A stretch of DNA of 64,000 nt from the NCBI GenBank assembly GCA_002428995.1, contig DIYJ01000020.1:406899-470898 (forward strand). The letters are read 5' to 3'. Shown piece after piece: positions 9,501 through 19,282 of this stretch. Within the stretch, counting starts at the first letter, position 1, and every line of letters begins with the position of its first letter. Both the position numbers and the translations under genes were made by a program. The DNA is from Flavobacteriales bacterium UBA6057 (GTDB taxonomy: Bacteria > Bacteroidota > Bacteroidia > Flavobacteriales_G > Salibacteraceae). The notes under the pieces are model-generated. The model saw only the letters and a program-made list of their open reading frames with translations. It did not search any database and was not told the DNA's origin.

Positions 9501-10529
9501 ATGAGCGATACAAGAACTGAATTGGGTGAATTAGGTGAATTCGGTCTCATTGAACACCTGACCAAAAACTTCAACCCAAAGCGGGAGGACACGATCAAAT
9601 CCATCGGTGATGATGCCGCTGTGATAGACCGTGGAGATCATTTTGAGTTGATCAGTACAGACCTTCTGGTGGAAGGAATTCATTTCGATATGAGCTACAC
9701 TCCGCTGAAGCACTTGGGCTATAAGTCCATTGTTGTGAACCTCAGCGATATCTATGCGATGAACGGAACGCCAACACATGTCACCGTAGCCATTGCAGCT
9801 TCCAGCCGTTTTCCCGTAGAGGCACTTGAAGAGCTTTACAAGGGCATTCAACTAGCCTGCGACACCTATGGTGTTGATTTGGTGGGTGGAGACACTTCTT
9901 CCAGCGTCACCGGCTTACTCATCAGTCCAACCGTTGTAGGTCGGGTAGATAAGGACAAGGTGGTTTACCGCTCAGGAGCTAAGGAAAACGATCTGCTTTG
10001 CGTGAGTGGAAACCTTGGTGCTGCCTACATCGGCCTGCAGATTTTGGAGCGTGAAAAACAGATATGGAAGGAAAATCCTGATGTGCAGCCCGACCTCAGT
10101 GGACACGATTATGTGATCGAACGGATGCTAAAACCTGAACCTCGACCCGATATCGTGAAAGCACTGGCTGAACGAAGCATTGTCCCTACCAGTATGATCG
10201 ATGTTTCGGATGGGTTGGGATCGGAAGTGCTTCACATTTGTAAGCAAAGCAAATGCGGAGCTCGACTCTTTGAAGAGAAAATTCCTGTTGACCCACTCGT
10301 TGCAAGTCAGGCGCAGGAATTTCAACTCGAACCGAGTGTTTGCGCCATGAACGGGGGTGAAGACTATGAACTACTCTTCACCCTTTCGCAAGCTGATTAT
10401 GAAAAAGCGAAGGACATCGAGGACCTTCACTTCATTGGCCACATGACCGACTTGAACTCGGGCGCAGCCATCGTTTACCCCCAGGGTGAATTGATCGAGA
10501 TCAAATCCCAGGGTTGGAAAGCCTTTTAG
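9501..10529 (+). CDS. thiL: Thiamine-monophosphate kinase
   Basis: 342 residues. It makes thiamine diphosphate from thiamine monophosphate and ATP. The family is an AIR-synthetase fold. Mg/ATP-binding motifs are visible: SIGDDAAVIDRG near residue 35, STDLLVEGIHFDMSY, VNLSDIYAMNGTP, VGGDTSSS near 130 and MIDVSDGLGSEVLHI near 235, with MNGGEDYELLFTL near 280. The leading acidic MSDTRTELGELGEFGLIEHL is typical of Bacteroidota ThiL. No other thiamine gene is nearby. Its stop overlaps the convergent small membrane gene by 4 bp. Confidence 0.95.
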   Translation: MSDTRTELGELGEFGLIEHLTKNFNPKREDTIKSIGDDAAVIDRGDHFELISTDLLVEGIHFDMSYTPLKHLGYKSIVVNLSDIYAMNGTPTHVTVAIAASSRFPVEALEELYKGIQLACDTYGVDLVGGDTSSSVTGLLISPTVVGRVDKDKVVYRSGAKENDLLCVSGNLGAAYIGLQILEREKQIWKENPDVQPDLSGHDYVIERMLKPEPRPDIVKALAERSIVPTSMIDVSDGLGSEVLHICKQSKCGARLFEEKIPVDPLVASQAQEFQLEPSVCAMNGGEDYELLFTLSQADYEKAKDIEDLHFIGHMTDLNSGAAIVYPQGELIEIKSQGWKAF

Positions 10530-10855
10530 GCGATCAGATTCAGAATCACAAAGGCCAGATCCAGGGCGATGCAAGCCATCAGTGTTCTCATGATCCATTT
10601 CATTGGGGCTACAGCCAACATCAATGAGAAAGGAATCATGGTAGTAACAGCGATCACGGCAATTTGCCAGAGGTGATGAAAGGCACTCAAGCCTACGGTA
10701 AGTCCGCCCACCGTGCCAATCAATAGAATGCCAACGGACATGATGCCGTAGCGATTGAATTCCATTTCTTCCTCGTTGAAGTGAAGAATCGCTGATATAG
10801 CACTTACCTCTTCTGTTGATTCGAAGCTAGTGGTGGTAGATTGAGTGGTGTCCAT
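10526..10855 (-). CDS. Small membrane protein of unknown function
   Basis: 109 residues from the ATG at 10855 (MDTTQSTTTSFESTEEVSAI). A longer frame exists up to 10984, but its extra 43 residues are not hydrophobic and lack a plausible signal, so the inner ATG is preferred. A polar N-terminal tail of about 35 residues is followed by three or four hydrophobic helices (for example GIMSVGILLIGTVGGLTVGL and TLMACIALDLAFVILNLIA). No family is recognised. It is convergent with thiL with a 4-bp overlap. Confidence 0.55.
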   Translation of the reverse strand: MDTTQSTTTSFESTEEVSAISAILHFNEEEMEFNRYGIMSVGILLIGTVGGLTVGLSAFHHLWQIAVIAVTTMIPFSLMLAVAPMKWIMRTLMACIALDLAFVILNLIA

Positions 10856-11232
10856 AGTGTGTGTATTTACAGCACCAAAACTGAAGAATGGCTCAGGCGT
10901 GAAAAATGACCTTCGTAACGTGAAAGACTGATTTATATCAGTTTTCTGAGTTTGGTGTTGAACCGCAAAAAGGTTTGCAAACATTTTTATCCAGCAACAA
11001 TCTGGTTACTTGCGACTTACCCCGACCCACGCACAACGTAGGATGTATATCCGAACAAAATTTTGCAACATTGCATCAGATAAACGGTATAAAGCCGTAG
11101 TAACAGCAGGTTTTATCAGTTTCTGATGGCCTGCACTGTCAATCAAAAGGCACAATTAAGTGAAGCACCCGGCACGCCTTCGCTTGGTTGATACCGAACT
11201 GAAATGTTCAACAACTTATTTGATCCATCCTG
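10856..11232. other. Intergenic stretch between divergent genes
   Basis: 377 bases without a convincing gene, between the divergent small membrane gene and the acetyltransferase gene. The part 10856-10984 is open on the minus strand but reads as non-conserved sequence. A short near-palindrome AACAAAATTTTGCAA sits near 11057. No clear TAnnTTTG element, RNA gene or terminator was found. Confidence 0.4.
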
Positions 11233-11772
11233 ATGGATTATCTAGAACCGAAAGACACAGAGCGACTCCATCTTCGTCCCCTTAGTTTGGATGACGTCCC
11301 CCTTTTGCAACCCTTTTACGAAGACCCCAGAACCACACTTTATTTCCCTGCTGCCTCAAAGGCAGGATCCAATCAAGCCGACATCCTGATTCGAAAGCAA
11401 CTGGGGCGATACTTATCTGACAGCTATGGTCTGCATGCATTAATCGAGAAAGACTCAGGTACGTTCATAGGCATCTGCGGACTACTGCTTCAGTACGTAG
11501 ATGGTGAGGAAGAGCTGGAAATCGGTTATCACCTTTTACCAGAATATTGGGGCAAGGGATTTGCTACCGAAGCAGCTACTTTTTTCAAGGAATACGCCTT
11601 CAACCATAACCTTGCACCATCCGTAATATCTATCATCCAGGTGGACAACACAGCTTCGCAGAACGTAGCCACCAGAAACGGGATGAAGATTGATAGTTCG
11701 ATGCGTTTCGGAGGAATGGATGTATACGTCTACCGCATCTTCAACCCACGGGCTTCAGAAAGGTTAGACTAG
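11233..11772 (+). CDS. GNAT-family N-acetyltransferase (RimJ/RimL-like)
   Basis: 179 residues. The start matches the RimJ/RimL/ribosomal-protein acetyltransferase group (TERLHLRPLSLDDVPLLQPF). The acetyl-CoA-binding part carries LEIGYHLLPEYWGKGFATEA near residue 95, followed by SIIQVDNTASQNVATRNGMK, the usual motif B region. The substrate cannot be named: relatives acetylate ribosomal-protein N termini, amino acids or small molecules. The gene is convergent with the hydrolase gene with only 9 bases between stops. Confidence 0.88.
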   Translation: MDYLEPKDTERLHLRPLSLDDVPLLQPFYEDPRTTLYFPAASKAGSNQADILIRKQLGRYLSDSYGLHALIEKDSGTFIGICGLLLQYVDGEEELEIGYHLLPEYWGKGFATEAATFFKEYAFNHNLAPSVISIIQVDNTASQNVATRNGMKIDSSMRFGGMDVYVYRIFNPRASERLD

Positions 11773-11781
11773 TCGGCAGGA

Positions 11782-12561
11782 TTATAAAATCCGCTTAAAG
11801 ATTTTCAGGGTTTCTTCCGGTGCTTCTATATAGCTCATGTGGCCACACCCCTTGATCACGTGCAGGTGAACAAACTCTGAAATGCCAGCGAGTGCCCTGC
11901 TTTCTTCGATGGTAATGCGTGGATCTTTGTCCCCGGCAACAATGTGAACGGGATAGGGAGGAAACTTCAACAACACCTCACGGCTCTGACGAAGCCGCAT
12001 CCCGTCAATCGCAGCAATGATTCCCTGGAGCGGAATGTTGAACGCCTCTTCTTTCAGTTGCTGAATGACCTCTCTGTGACGCTTTCGGTTCACCGGCCTG
12101 AACAACGCTGGAATAGCCTGCCTGATGAAACTCTTCGCGTTTGCTTTGATCAGCTCTATGGCCCTCAGGCGGTCTTTCTTTTTTTCATCCGTGTCAGCTC
12201 GGGCCGTGCTTTGGTAAAGCACCAGATCGCGCACTTCATCCGGATACGACTCAGCAAAGGCCAGAGCCACATATCCTCCCATCGAGTGACCTACCAGGCC
12301 TACCCTTCTCAGTTTCAGTGCGCGGATCACCTCCCTCACGGCTTCCGCCATTTCTTCCATGGTATGAACATAGCCGATGCACTCCGAACGCCCGTGACCG
12401 GGAAGGTCAATGCATATCACCCGATGACTTTTCGCCAACGATGGCACCATGTTCTTCCACATGGTGCTGCTTTCCAGAAAGCCGTGGAGCAGCACAATGG
12501 CGCTACCACTGCCCTGCTCTTCATAGTGAATCTTAATCCCTTTAAACGAGACTTCAGGCAT
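11782..12561 (-). CDS. Alpha/beta-hydrolase
   Basis: 259 residues. The oxyanion region is LLHGFLESSTMW near residue 24. The nucleophile elbow is GHSMGGY with Ser near residue 95. The acid is in VAGDKDPRI near 213 and the histidine in GCGHMSYIE near 240, so the triad is complete. It resembles the esterase / MenH / haloperoxidase-like group but the substrate cannot be assigned. No signal peptide, so cytoplasmic. Its start overlaps the end of the aminopeptidase gene by 8 bp, which implies a two-gene transcript. Confidence 0.88.
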   Translation of the reverse strand: MPEVSFKGIKIHYEEQGSGSAIVLLHGFLESSTMWKNMVPSLAKSHRVICIDLPGHGRSECIGYVHTMEEMAEAVREVIRALKLRRVGLVGHSMGGYVALAFAESYPDEVRDLVLYQSTARADTDEKKKDRLRAIELIKANAKSFIRQAIPALFRPVNRKRHREVIQQLKEEAFNIPLQGIIAAIDGMRLRQSREVLLKFPPYPVHIVAGDKDPRITIEESRALAGISEFVHLHVIKGCGHMSYIEAPEETLKIFKRIL

Positions 12562-13843
12562 TCATCAATGCTTCGATCTCTTCGGCCTCAATGGGAATGT
12601 TGCCCATCAGGTTTACCTGACCGTTGTCGGTAATCACGTAGTCGTCCTCTAATCGGATTCCAAGGTTCTCTTCCAGGATGTAAATTCCTGGCTCCACAGT
12701 GAACACATTGCCCGCCTTGATCGGCTCTACCCAGGAACCGTAGTCATGAGTATCAAGGCCAATGTAATGAGACGTGCCGTGCATAAAGTACTTCTTGTAG
12801 GCCGGCCAGTCAGGATTTTGGTTCTTGATATCATCCATGGTAATCAGCCCGAGATTCACCAGTTGCTCCTCCATCAAATGCCCCACTTCCTTGTGGTATT
12901 CAGTGAGCGTTTTTCCGGGAATCAAAAGCTTGGCTGCTTCCTTCTTGACATGGTTCACCGCATTGTAAACGGCCTTCTGGCGATCCGTAAAACGACCATT
13001 CACTGGCACGCAACGCGTCATGTCTGAGGCATAGTTTGCATAACCGGCTCCAAAATCCATCAGGATCACATCTCCGTCCTTGCACTCCTGGTTGTTTTCA
13101 ATGTAGTGCAACACACAAGCATTGCGCCCGGAACCAATGATCGGAGTGTAGGCAAACCCATCCGAGCGATTTCGGATGAACTCATGCCAGAGCTCGGCTT
13201 CGATTTCAAACTCCATCACACCCGGCTTGATGAAGTTCAGGATTCTGCGAAAGCCCTTCTCGGTGATGTTGCAAGCATTTTGCATCAGCTCGATTTCGAG
13301 GTCGTGCTTCACGGAACGCAAATCATGAAGCAACGGATTGCTGCGCAGGTAGGTATGTCCGCGATACTCCTTCTGACACCATTCGATCCAGCGATCTTCG
13401 CGGTTTTGAGCTTCCGTATTTGCTCTGAGATGTTCGTTTTGATTGATGTAAACGGCATTGGCCTCGCTCATCAGTTTCTTGAGGATGGTTTCGAACTGAT
13501 CGAGCCAATAAACCGTTCGAATGCCGGAAGTCTCATAGGCCGCTTCCTTGGTCAGCTTCTCCCCTTCCCAAATGGCAATGTGCTCGTTGGTTTCCTTCAG
13601 GAAAAGCATCTCTCGGTGCTTCTCATCATGGCAATCAGGAAACAAGACCAAAATGCTCTCTTCCTGATCCACACCACTCAGCCAGAGAATGTCCGTGTGC
13701 TGCTTAAATGGTTTGGTACTATCAGCACTGGTGGTGACAATGTCATTAGAATTAAACACCGCCAATGCTCCCGAAGCCATGCGGCCGGCAAAGTTCTTAC
13801 GGTTGTGAATGAAAAGCTCTTTATTGATTCGATGATACTTCAT
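12554..13843 (-). CDS. pepP: Xaa-Pro aminopeptidase (aminopeptidase P)
   Basis: 429 residues. A metallopeptidase that removes N-terminal residues preceding proline. The N-terminal creatinase-like domain covers about 1-170 (FAGRMASGALAVFNSND). The catalytic pita-bread domain follows with the dinuclear metal ligands visible in order: LMDFGAGYANYASDMTR (two Asp), HGTSHYIGLDTHD (His), FTVEPGIYI (Glu) and GIRLEDDYVIT (Glu). No signal peptide. It is followed by the alpha/beta-hydrolase with an 8-bp overlap, and a good promoter lies just upstream. Confidence 0.94.
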   Translation of the reverse strand: MKYHRINKELFIHNRKNFAGRMASGALAVFNSNDIVTTSADSTKPFKQHTDILWLSGVDQEESILVLFPDCHDEKHREMLFLKETNEHIAIWEGEKLTKEAAYETSGIRTVYWLDQFETILKKLMSEANAVYINQNEHLRANTEAQNREDRWIEWCQKEYRGHTYLRSNPLLHDLRSVKHDLEIELMQNACNITEKGFRRILNFIKPGVMEFEIEAELWHEFIRNRSDGFAYTPIIGSGRNACVLHYIENNQECKDGDVILMDFGAGYANYASDMTRCVPVNGRFTDRQKAVYNAVNHVKKEAAKLLIPGKTLTEYHKEVGHLMEEQLVNLGLITMDDIKNQNPDWPAYKKYFMHGTSHYIGLDTHDYGSWVEPIKAGNVFTVEPGIYILEENLGIRLEDDYVITDNGQVNLMGNIPIEAEEIEALMNA

Positions 13844-13861
13844 GAGATCGATTTGTTCTTA

Positions 13862-13891
13862 CAAATGAAATGGAATGAAAGGATATTTCAA
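13862..13891 (-). promoter_or_regulatory. Probable promoter of pepP
   Basis: On the minus strand a TTG (13891-13889) is followed after exactly 19 bases by TTCATTTG (13869-13862), one mismatch from TAnnTTTG. The spacing fits Bacteroidota housekeeping promoters. The -7 box lies 18 bases upstream of the ATG. Confidence 0.5.
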
Positions 13892-13906
13892 CGGTTCAAA
13901 CCGCAT

Positions 13907-15082
13907 TCATCTGACCTGTTTAAGAATGTATTGATAATGGTTTCTGACAATGTCAAAAGATCGATTTGCCCGTGTCCAGCGGGGTAAGACTCCCTCCGAC
14001 CGATCTTGCCCCAGCATGGTTTCGACCTTCTGAAAAAGATCATCAGGCAGCGTGTGATCTGCTGAGAAGGTGACACCGAGACCTTCGCTCGCCACCACCT
14101 TTGAATCATCTCCGATTCCTTCCGGCATGATCACAGGCAATCCATTGGCGAGATACTCTGCGTTCTTGATCGGTGAGATGGCCATTTTGCTGGGCGTGGG
14201 TCGGTGCAGCGAAAAGGCAAAATCAGCAGCAGAAAGGTATTGGGGCACTTCCGGCTGCGCTACCAGTCCTGCATGAAACGAAGGAGCTGGAAAACCCATT
14301 TCGAGCAACTTTTCAATCCATGTTTCATGAGAAGGCGAAAGAATCAGCAGAAAAAAACGATCCCCGAAATGGTCGCGCGCGCGCTTGAATAAATCGAGGG
14401 CAGTATCACTCATGTAAATGCCCCCATACTTTCCAGTGTAGACTCCAACTACGGAATCAGAGCTGATGTTCAGTTCTTTCCTTACCTCAGCTCGAGCATC
14501 ACCACTAAAACCAAAACGACCGGTATCCACACAGCAAGGCATCACCAGCATTTTTGCCGGTTCGACTCGATCGTGATCTCGCAGATGATCCCGATAGACT
14601 TGCGTCAGTGGAAGAAGCGCATCTGATTGGATCTTTTGCTGCTGCTCCGATCGATCAAGAAGGTTGTATTTGAGTCCTCCCTTTTTCCAGATCCCGTCCT
14701 CAGCCATGTAATCCGCATGTGGCTCAAAGGATTCGATGGACAGAAAGGCTCCTGTTTTCCGCTTTAACTTCATGACCATGCGAGCCGCCAGTGAGGTTCG
14801 CGCAAGAATCCAATCGATCGGAACCCGATCGTTGATCTGCAAAAGGATTCGTTGCATCCGCTTCAGATCAGAAACCTTATCCAACACCCGGTGAGATGTC
14901 GACAACCAGTGATGTTCCACCTTGGCCATCTCCAGGCGCCCGGGCAGCGTACCGCGCTCGATGGTCACGAATTGAATACGCTCCACCTCCTTCATCTCCG
15001 ACAAAATTCTGAGATGAGGGATCACAGTAGCTTGGGTAAGCCCTTCTTCTAAGCCCCAATAGGAAATAAACAGCACGTTCAT
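13907..15082 (-). CDS. Glycosyltransferase (GT4-like)
   Basis: 391 residues from the ATG at 15082 (MNVLFISYWGLEEGLTQATV). The frame extends 9 residues further up, but this ATG gives the usual Rossmann start. The C-terminal half has the GT-B donor-binding pattern (GVYTGKYGGIYMSDTALDLF, then ISPIKNAEYLANGLPVIMPE and GDDSKVVASEGLGV). The conserved EX7E-type segment is recognisable as KNAEYLANGLPVI. Acceptor and sugar are unknown. It is transcribed toward pepP, outside the main glycan cluster but probably related to it. Confidence 0.82.
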   Translation of the reverse strand: MNVLFISYWGLEEGLTQATVIPHLRILSEMKEVERIQFVTIERGTLPGRLEMAKVEHHWLSTSHRVLDKVSDLKRMQRILLQINDRVPIDWILARTSLAARMVMKLKRKTGAFLSIESFEPHADYMAEDGIWKKGGLKYNLLDRSEQQQKIQSDALLPLTQVYRDHLRDHDRVEPAKMLVMPCCVDTGRFGFSGDARAEVRKELNISSDSVVGVYTGKYGGIYMSDTALDLFKRARDHFGDRFFLLILSPSHETWIEKLLEMGFPAPSFHAGLVAQPEVPQYLSAADFAFSLHRPTPSKMAISPIKNAEYLANGLPVIMPEGIGDDSKVVASEGLGVTFSADHTLPDDLFQKVETMLGQDRSEGVLPRWTRANRSFDIVRNHYQYILKQVR

Positions 15083-15214
15083 GCGCCTGGCCTGCGATTT
15101 AGCCGGCAACGTACAAAAAGCTCGTCATTCATCCTTTGCAGTCTTGCACTCGTCAAATATGAAGAATCACGAGGCATTCATTTTTCGATCTTTGAATGCA
15201 AATTGACCTGGCGG

Positions 15215-18200
15215 ATGCGTCATCTACGCTCAGTACCTCTCTTATACCTCCTTTTCGCCCTGGCAGTAAGCAGCTTACGGGCTCAATGCCCTACTGCGGC
15301 TTTCAATTTGCCGGACAGTATTTGCAGAGGCGATACCTTGACGCTTACCAGCACATCCAGTTCCAATGACAGTTTGCGCTGGAGCATTTGCCAGCCGGAA
15401 GTTTCGTTCACCGCTTCTGAAAACCTGGGCAATGTGGGCGGAGTGATGTCAAGTGTTACCGCTGTCTCTATTCCGCCCAATAATGATGCGTTTGCATTCA
15501 TCAAGAGCACCAATGTGCACGATCTCTACAGGATGGATTTTCAGCCGGGATTTGCTGGCACTCCTACTGCCACTTCCGTCTCGATCACCGGGCCTCAGCT
15601 AAACTCGATCACCGATGCTGACATCAAGTTCATCGAGCATCAGGGTCAGTGGTATGGATTCACCACATCACGAACGGGCTCCAAGATCTATCGTTACGAG
15701 TTTGGCAGTAACCTTCAGTCGAACAACATCACAGCGACAGATCTGGGGAATCCTTTTTCAGCCATGTTCGCTCCTCGCGACATTGATGTGATTGCCAGTG
15801 GTGACAGCATCTACCTCGCGGTCATCAATGTTTCCGGGATACTGACCATTTACAATCTGGGCACATCGCCCATGAATGCTCCTGTATGGAGCAACAACAT
15901 CAATTTGGGAACCGGGGTTGACCCGATCAGTTTAGCCGTGGGCGTTGACGCTGAAATTGACTGCGACAGCCTGTTCATCTTTGTTACCAGCAGAACCGCA
16001 ATTGGACTGAAACGGCTGAGCTTTGGGACCTCCTTCCTGAATGCGCCTACGATAGAAACAATACCAAACCCGTCCAATTGGTCTGAGACCTATGCCCCAA
16101 AAATGGTTTCGGAACTCGGAGAATGGAGACTGTATGTTAAGCGCAGAACGTCAAGCGTCACAGCCACAGCTGTAGGGTTTGGAAACTCCCTAAGCACACC
16201 GGTCTCTTCGCTCACCGTAACGAATATCACAGACAACTCCTCGGCCATACCAAACCAGGCATTGGCCATTGCGCAAGGCGATTCTGTTACTGCGTTGGCA
16301 ACCAACTTTGCGGGGAACAATCTGTACCGTTTTCACACCGGTGCTGCATGCGATTATCAGATAACGAGCGGTACACTAACCGACAGCGTGGTTCAGATCA
16401 GCCTTCAGGATACGGGATGGAATGTCATTCAACTGAAAGCCTGTGATGCATCGGGTTGTGAACTGCGATACGACTCGGTTTATGTGAGGCCGGGATTGGA
16501 CGCGGCTTTTCAGATTTCAGATTTGTGTTTTGGAGATTCTACCGTCTTTTCCAATCAATCGACCAGCCAAACCGGGGCTTCGTTCACATCACTCTGGGAA
16601 TTTGGAGACAATACTTCCAGCGGCTTGGACAGCGTCAAGCACGTTTATTTAACGCTGGACACTTTCACCGCAAAGCTCACAACTACGCTGGCCAACGGAT
16701 GTTCTGACAGTGCCCTTGTGTCCGTACCGCTCATTCCCCTACCACAAGTTTCGGTGGCCAACGACACGGTGTGTGCAGGCACTCCGGTGAACCTGAATCC
16801 GATGGTTCAATCACAAGATTCCATCGTGGCTTATCTCTGGGACTTTGGGAATTCAGACACCTTGTTTGACACAATCCCGAACTATGAATACACGCAGAAT
16901 GACACCTTCCTGCTGAGGCATGTAGTAACCTCTGTGAGCGGTTGCGTAGGTGTAGACTCCGCGTTCATGGTGATCAAGGAAACACCACTGGCTAATTTTG
17001 AGGTAACCAACACCTGCGAGGGAGACACCGCGCAGTTCACCAACCTTTCGACCAGCAGCTTCACCTACACCACCGATTGGGATTTCGGAGATGGCACGGT
17101 TTCCTCTGAGTTTTCTCCGGAACATGCCTATCAGGACACGGGAACCTTCTTTGTAGAAATGTTGACAACGAGCGCCAACAACTGCAACGACACTTCAACC
17201 GTCCCCATCCGAATCAGCCCCATCCCTTCGTTTGATCTGAGCATTTTTCCGATGCCTCTTTGTCAGAATGCGCCTTTTGAGGTAACACCCACCATTACAT
17301 CCATTGACTCGGTTATCTACACCGAGTTTGCAATGGCTACGGACACCTTTGCAAATCCTTCAGGACCGCTTACAACAACCTTGACAGGCCCTGTTGCAGG
17401 CTGGTTTGAATTGGCTGTAGGAACAGCATGCGTGGCCGACTCGAACTTCATGTTGAATGTCAATCGGCAACCTCAGTTTAGCTTCAGTCGCTCGGATAGC
17501 TGTGCAGCCCAAGAGGTCATTTACGAAGCCGATGTAGACCCGCTTGATTCCGCTTCGGCCGCCAGCTTCTCCTGGGATTTCGGAGATGGAAACAATGGAA
17601 GCGGAAGCACCGCGACTCACATCTACTCTTCCGTATCTACACCAACCGTTTCACTCATCGTGACCAGTGACTCGGGGTGCTCCAACGAGGTACTGGAAAG
17701 TGTAGACCTGTATGCACAGCCAGAGATCGACCTCTTTCTGAGCGGCCCGTTTTGTTCTGATCTGCCCGTTACAAACAACAGCATCATCACTGGAGGCGAC
17801 ACTCACCAATTAACGTCTGTAGCCTGGAATTTGATCCCTGTTGGAGGAAACACGATTCCCTTCTCCTCTGCTGACTCTATCACTCCAGAAGCCAGTGGAA
17901 ATCACATTCTGGAAGCCATTGCGGTGAATGAATTTGGATGCATTCGAACGGACTCCATTGCCTTTGCAGTAGCTGAAAGCCCAATCCCCCTCATTGCTTC
18001 TGACAGCACCTGCGTGGGGAATGCCATCACATTTGGCGACAATTATTCAGGTTCAAACTTCCTGCGCAGCTGGGAATTCGGAGACGGTGGCAGCTCAAAC
18101 AATGAAAACCCACAGAACATCTACACGGACACAGGAAGCTACAGTGTAACACTAATGCTGACTGATCGGGTAACCGGATGCATGGGGCTGGACACCAATT

Positions 18201-19282
18201 TCGTGTTCATCGCTCCAACACTTGAAGCGAGCATCCTGACAGATCGCGGCTGCGTGGGAAGCGCTACAGAGCTAGTCTACACGAGCAACGCTGAAGGAGT
18301 AAATCAGATGCAAAACATTCAGTGGGAGCTGGAAGGCAGAATTGTAGGAATCTCTGATACTGCGAGCGTTGTGATTGAGGAAGGTCAGAGTGGCTTCGTT
18401 CAACTCCGAGGCACCAGTTCACTGGGTTGCACCGTTGTCGCAGCGCGCACGGTAGAGCTCATTGCACCACCGCCCACCGACTTCGAGTTTTCACCTGGAT
18501 TTGGCATTGTTCCTTTCTCAGTGGAAGCCACATCTCTGGTTTCCGGTCCTTACACGCTCCAGTGGCTGGTAGATGGGGACAGCGCAGGGAGCACTTCTGT
18601 TACAGATTTGGAAGTATCCGATGATGGACAAAAGGAACTGACTCTGGTAGCTACAGATTCCAATGGCTGCCGGGCTTCGAAAACCGACATCATTCTGGCC
18701 TACTCCGGCATTGCGGATCTGGCCATCGAACAGCTATCGGTAACTGTGGCTGATACTTACAACGTAAGCTTTGAGGTTCGGAATGCAGGTGTTGTTCCCA
18801 TTTTCGGTTTTACCTACGAGGTAAGATTGGCCAACGGCTCCACCATCGGGCTGTCTTCGGAGCAGTTTCTCATTCCTGGAGAAATTGCAACGATTCAACC
18901 CAGCGGAGTGACCCTCAGCAACAGCCGGGAACCGGAAGTGACTTGCGTGGAAATCATCGCGCTGAACGGATTGGATGACGCCTTGGCGTCAAACAACACA
19001 CAGTGCATTTCCGATGAAAGCATCTTCACTGCACCCTACCCCAATCCCTTCGAAACCTCTTTCACAGTAGGTGTGAATGGTGAGGTCGGAGAAGAATTTC
19101 AGGTTTCGCTGGTGGATTTGACCGGCAAGGTTTTAATGGATCACACCTACACACTGGATCGAGACAACTATTCTGAGTTCCAAATCACCCCGGTGGATGT
19201 TTCTGCTGAGGTCTACCTGATTGTGCTTACCAAGGGCAATGAAACCGAAGGCTTCAGGGTGATTCGTCAACGAAACGAATAA
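15215..19282 (+). CDS. Large secreted PKD-domain protein with T9SS sorting domain
   Basis: 1355 residues from the ATG at 15215 (an in-frame TTG at 15203 is less likely). The signal peptide is MRHLRSVPLLYLLFALAVSS, then LRAQ. Residues 30 to about 390 resemble a beta-propeller-like or lectin-like region with regular short strands. At least five PKD-type domains follow, each with a W(D/E)FGD core: LWEFGDNTSSG, YLWDFGNSD, DWDFGDGTVSS, SWDFGDGNNGS and SWEFGDGGSSN. The last 80 residues (PYPNPFETSFTVGV, then LTGKVLMDH and VYLIVLTKG) are a type A T9SS sorting domain, so export and anchoring on the cell surface are expected. Its end overlaps the convergent epimerase gene by 29 bp. The partner or ligand is unknown. 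Confidence 0.88.
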   Translation: MRHLRSVPLLYLLFALAVSSLRAQCPTAAFNLPDSICRGDTLTLTSTSSSNDSLRWSICQPEVSFTASENLGNVGGVMSSVTAVSIPPNNDAFAFIKSTNVHDLYRMDFQPGFAGTPTATSVSITGPQLNSITDADIKFIEHQGQWYGFTTSRTGSKIYRYEFGSNLQSNNITATDLGNPFSAMFAPRDIDVIASGDSIYLAVINVSGILTIYNLGTSPMNAPVWSNNINLGTGVDPISLAVGVDAEIDCDSLFIFVTSRTAIGLKRLSFGTSFLNAPTIETIPNPSNWSETYAPKMVSELGEWRLYVKRRTSSVTATAVGFGNSLSTPVSSLTVTNITDNSSAIPNQALAIAQGDSVTALATNFAGNNLYRFHTGAACDYQITSGTLTDSVVQISLQDTGWNVIQLKACDASGCELRYDSVYVRPGLDAAFQISDLCFGDSTVFSNQSTSQTGASFTSLWEFGDNTSSGLDSVKHVYLTLDTFTAKLTTTLANGCSDSALVSVPLIPLPQVSVANDTVCAGTPVNLNPMVQSQDSIVAYLWDFGNSDTLFDTIPNYEYTQNDTFLLRHVVTSVSGCVGVDSAFMVIKETPLANFEVTNTCEGDTAQFTNLSTSSFTYTTDWDFGDGTVSSEFSPEHAYQDTGTFFVEMLTTSANNCNDTSTVPIRISPIPSFDLSIFPMPLCQNAPFEVTPTITSIDSVIYTEFAMATDTFANPSGPLTTTLTGPVAGWFELAVGTACVADSNFMLNVNRQPQFSFSRSDSCAAQEVIYEADVDPLDSASAASFSWDFGDGNNGSGSTATHIYSSVSTPTVSLIVTSDSGCSNEVLESVDLYAQPEIDLFLSGPFCSDLPVTNNSIITGGDTHQLTSVAWNLIPVGGNTIPFSSADSITPEASGNHILEAIAVNEFGCIRTDSIAFAVAESPIPLIASDSTCVGNAITFGDNYSGSNFLRSWEFGDGGSSNNENPQNIYTDTGSYSVTLMLTDRVTGCMGLDTNFVFIAPTLEASILTDRGCVGSATELVYTSNAEGVNQMQNIQWELEGRIVGISDTASVVIEEGQSGFVQLRGTSSLGCTVVAARTVELIAPPPTDFEFSPGFGIVPFSVEATSLVSGPYTLQWLVDGDSAGSTSVTDLEVSDDGQKELTLVATDSNGCRASKTDIILAYSGIADLAIEQLSVTVADTYNVSFEVRNAGVVPIFGFTYEVRLANGSTIGLSSEQFLIPGEIATIQPSGVTLSNSREPEVTCVEIIALNGLDDALASNNTQCISDESIFTAPYPNPFETSFTVGVNGEVGEEFQVSLVDLTGKVLMDHTYTLDRDNYSEFQITPVDVSAEVYLIVLTKGNETEGFRVIRQRNE

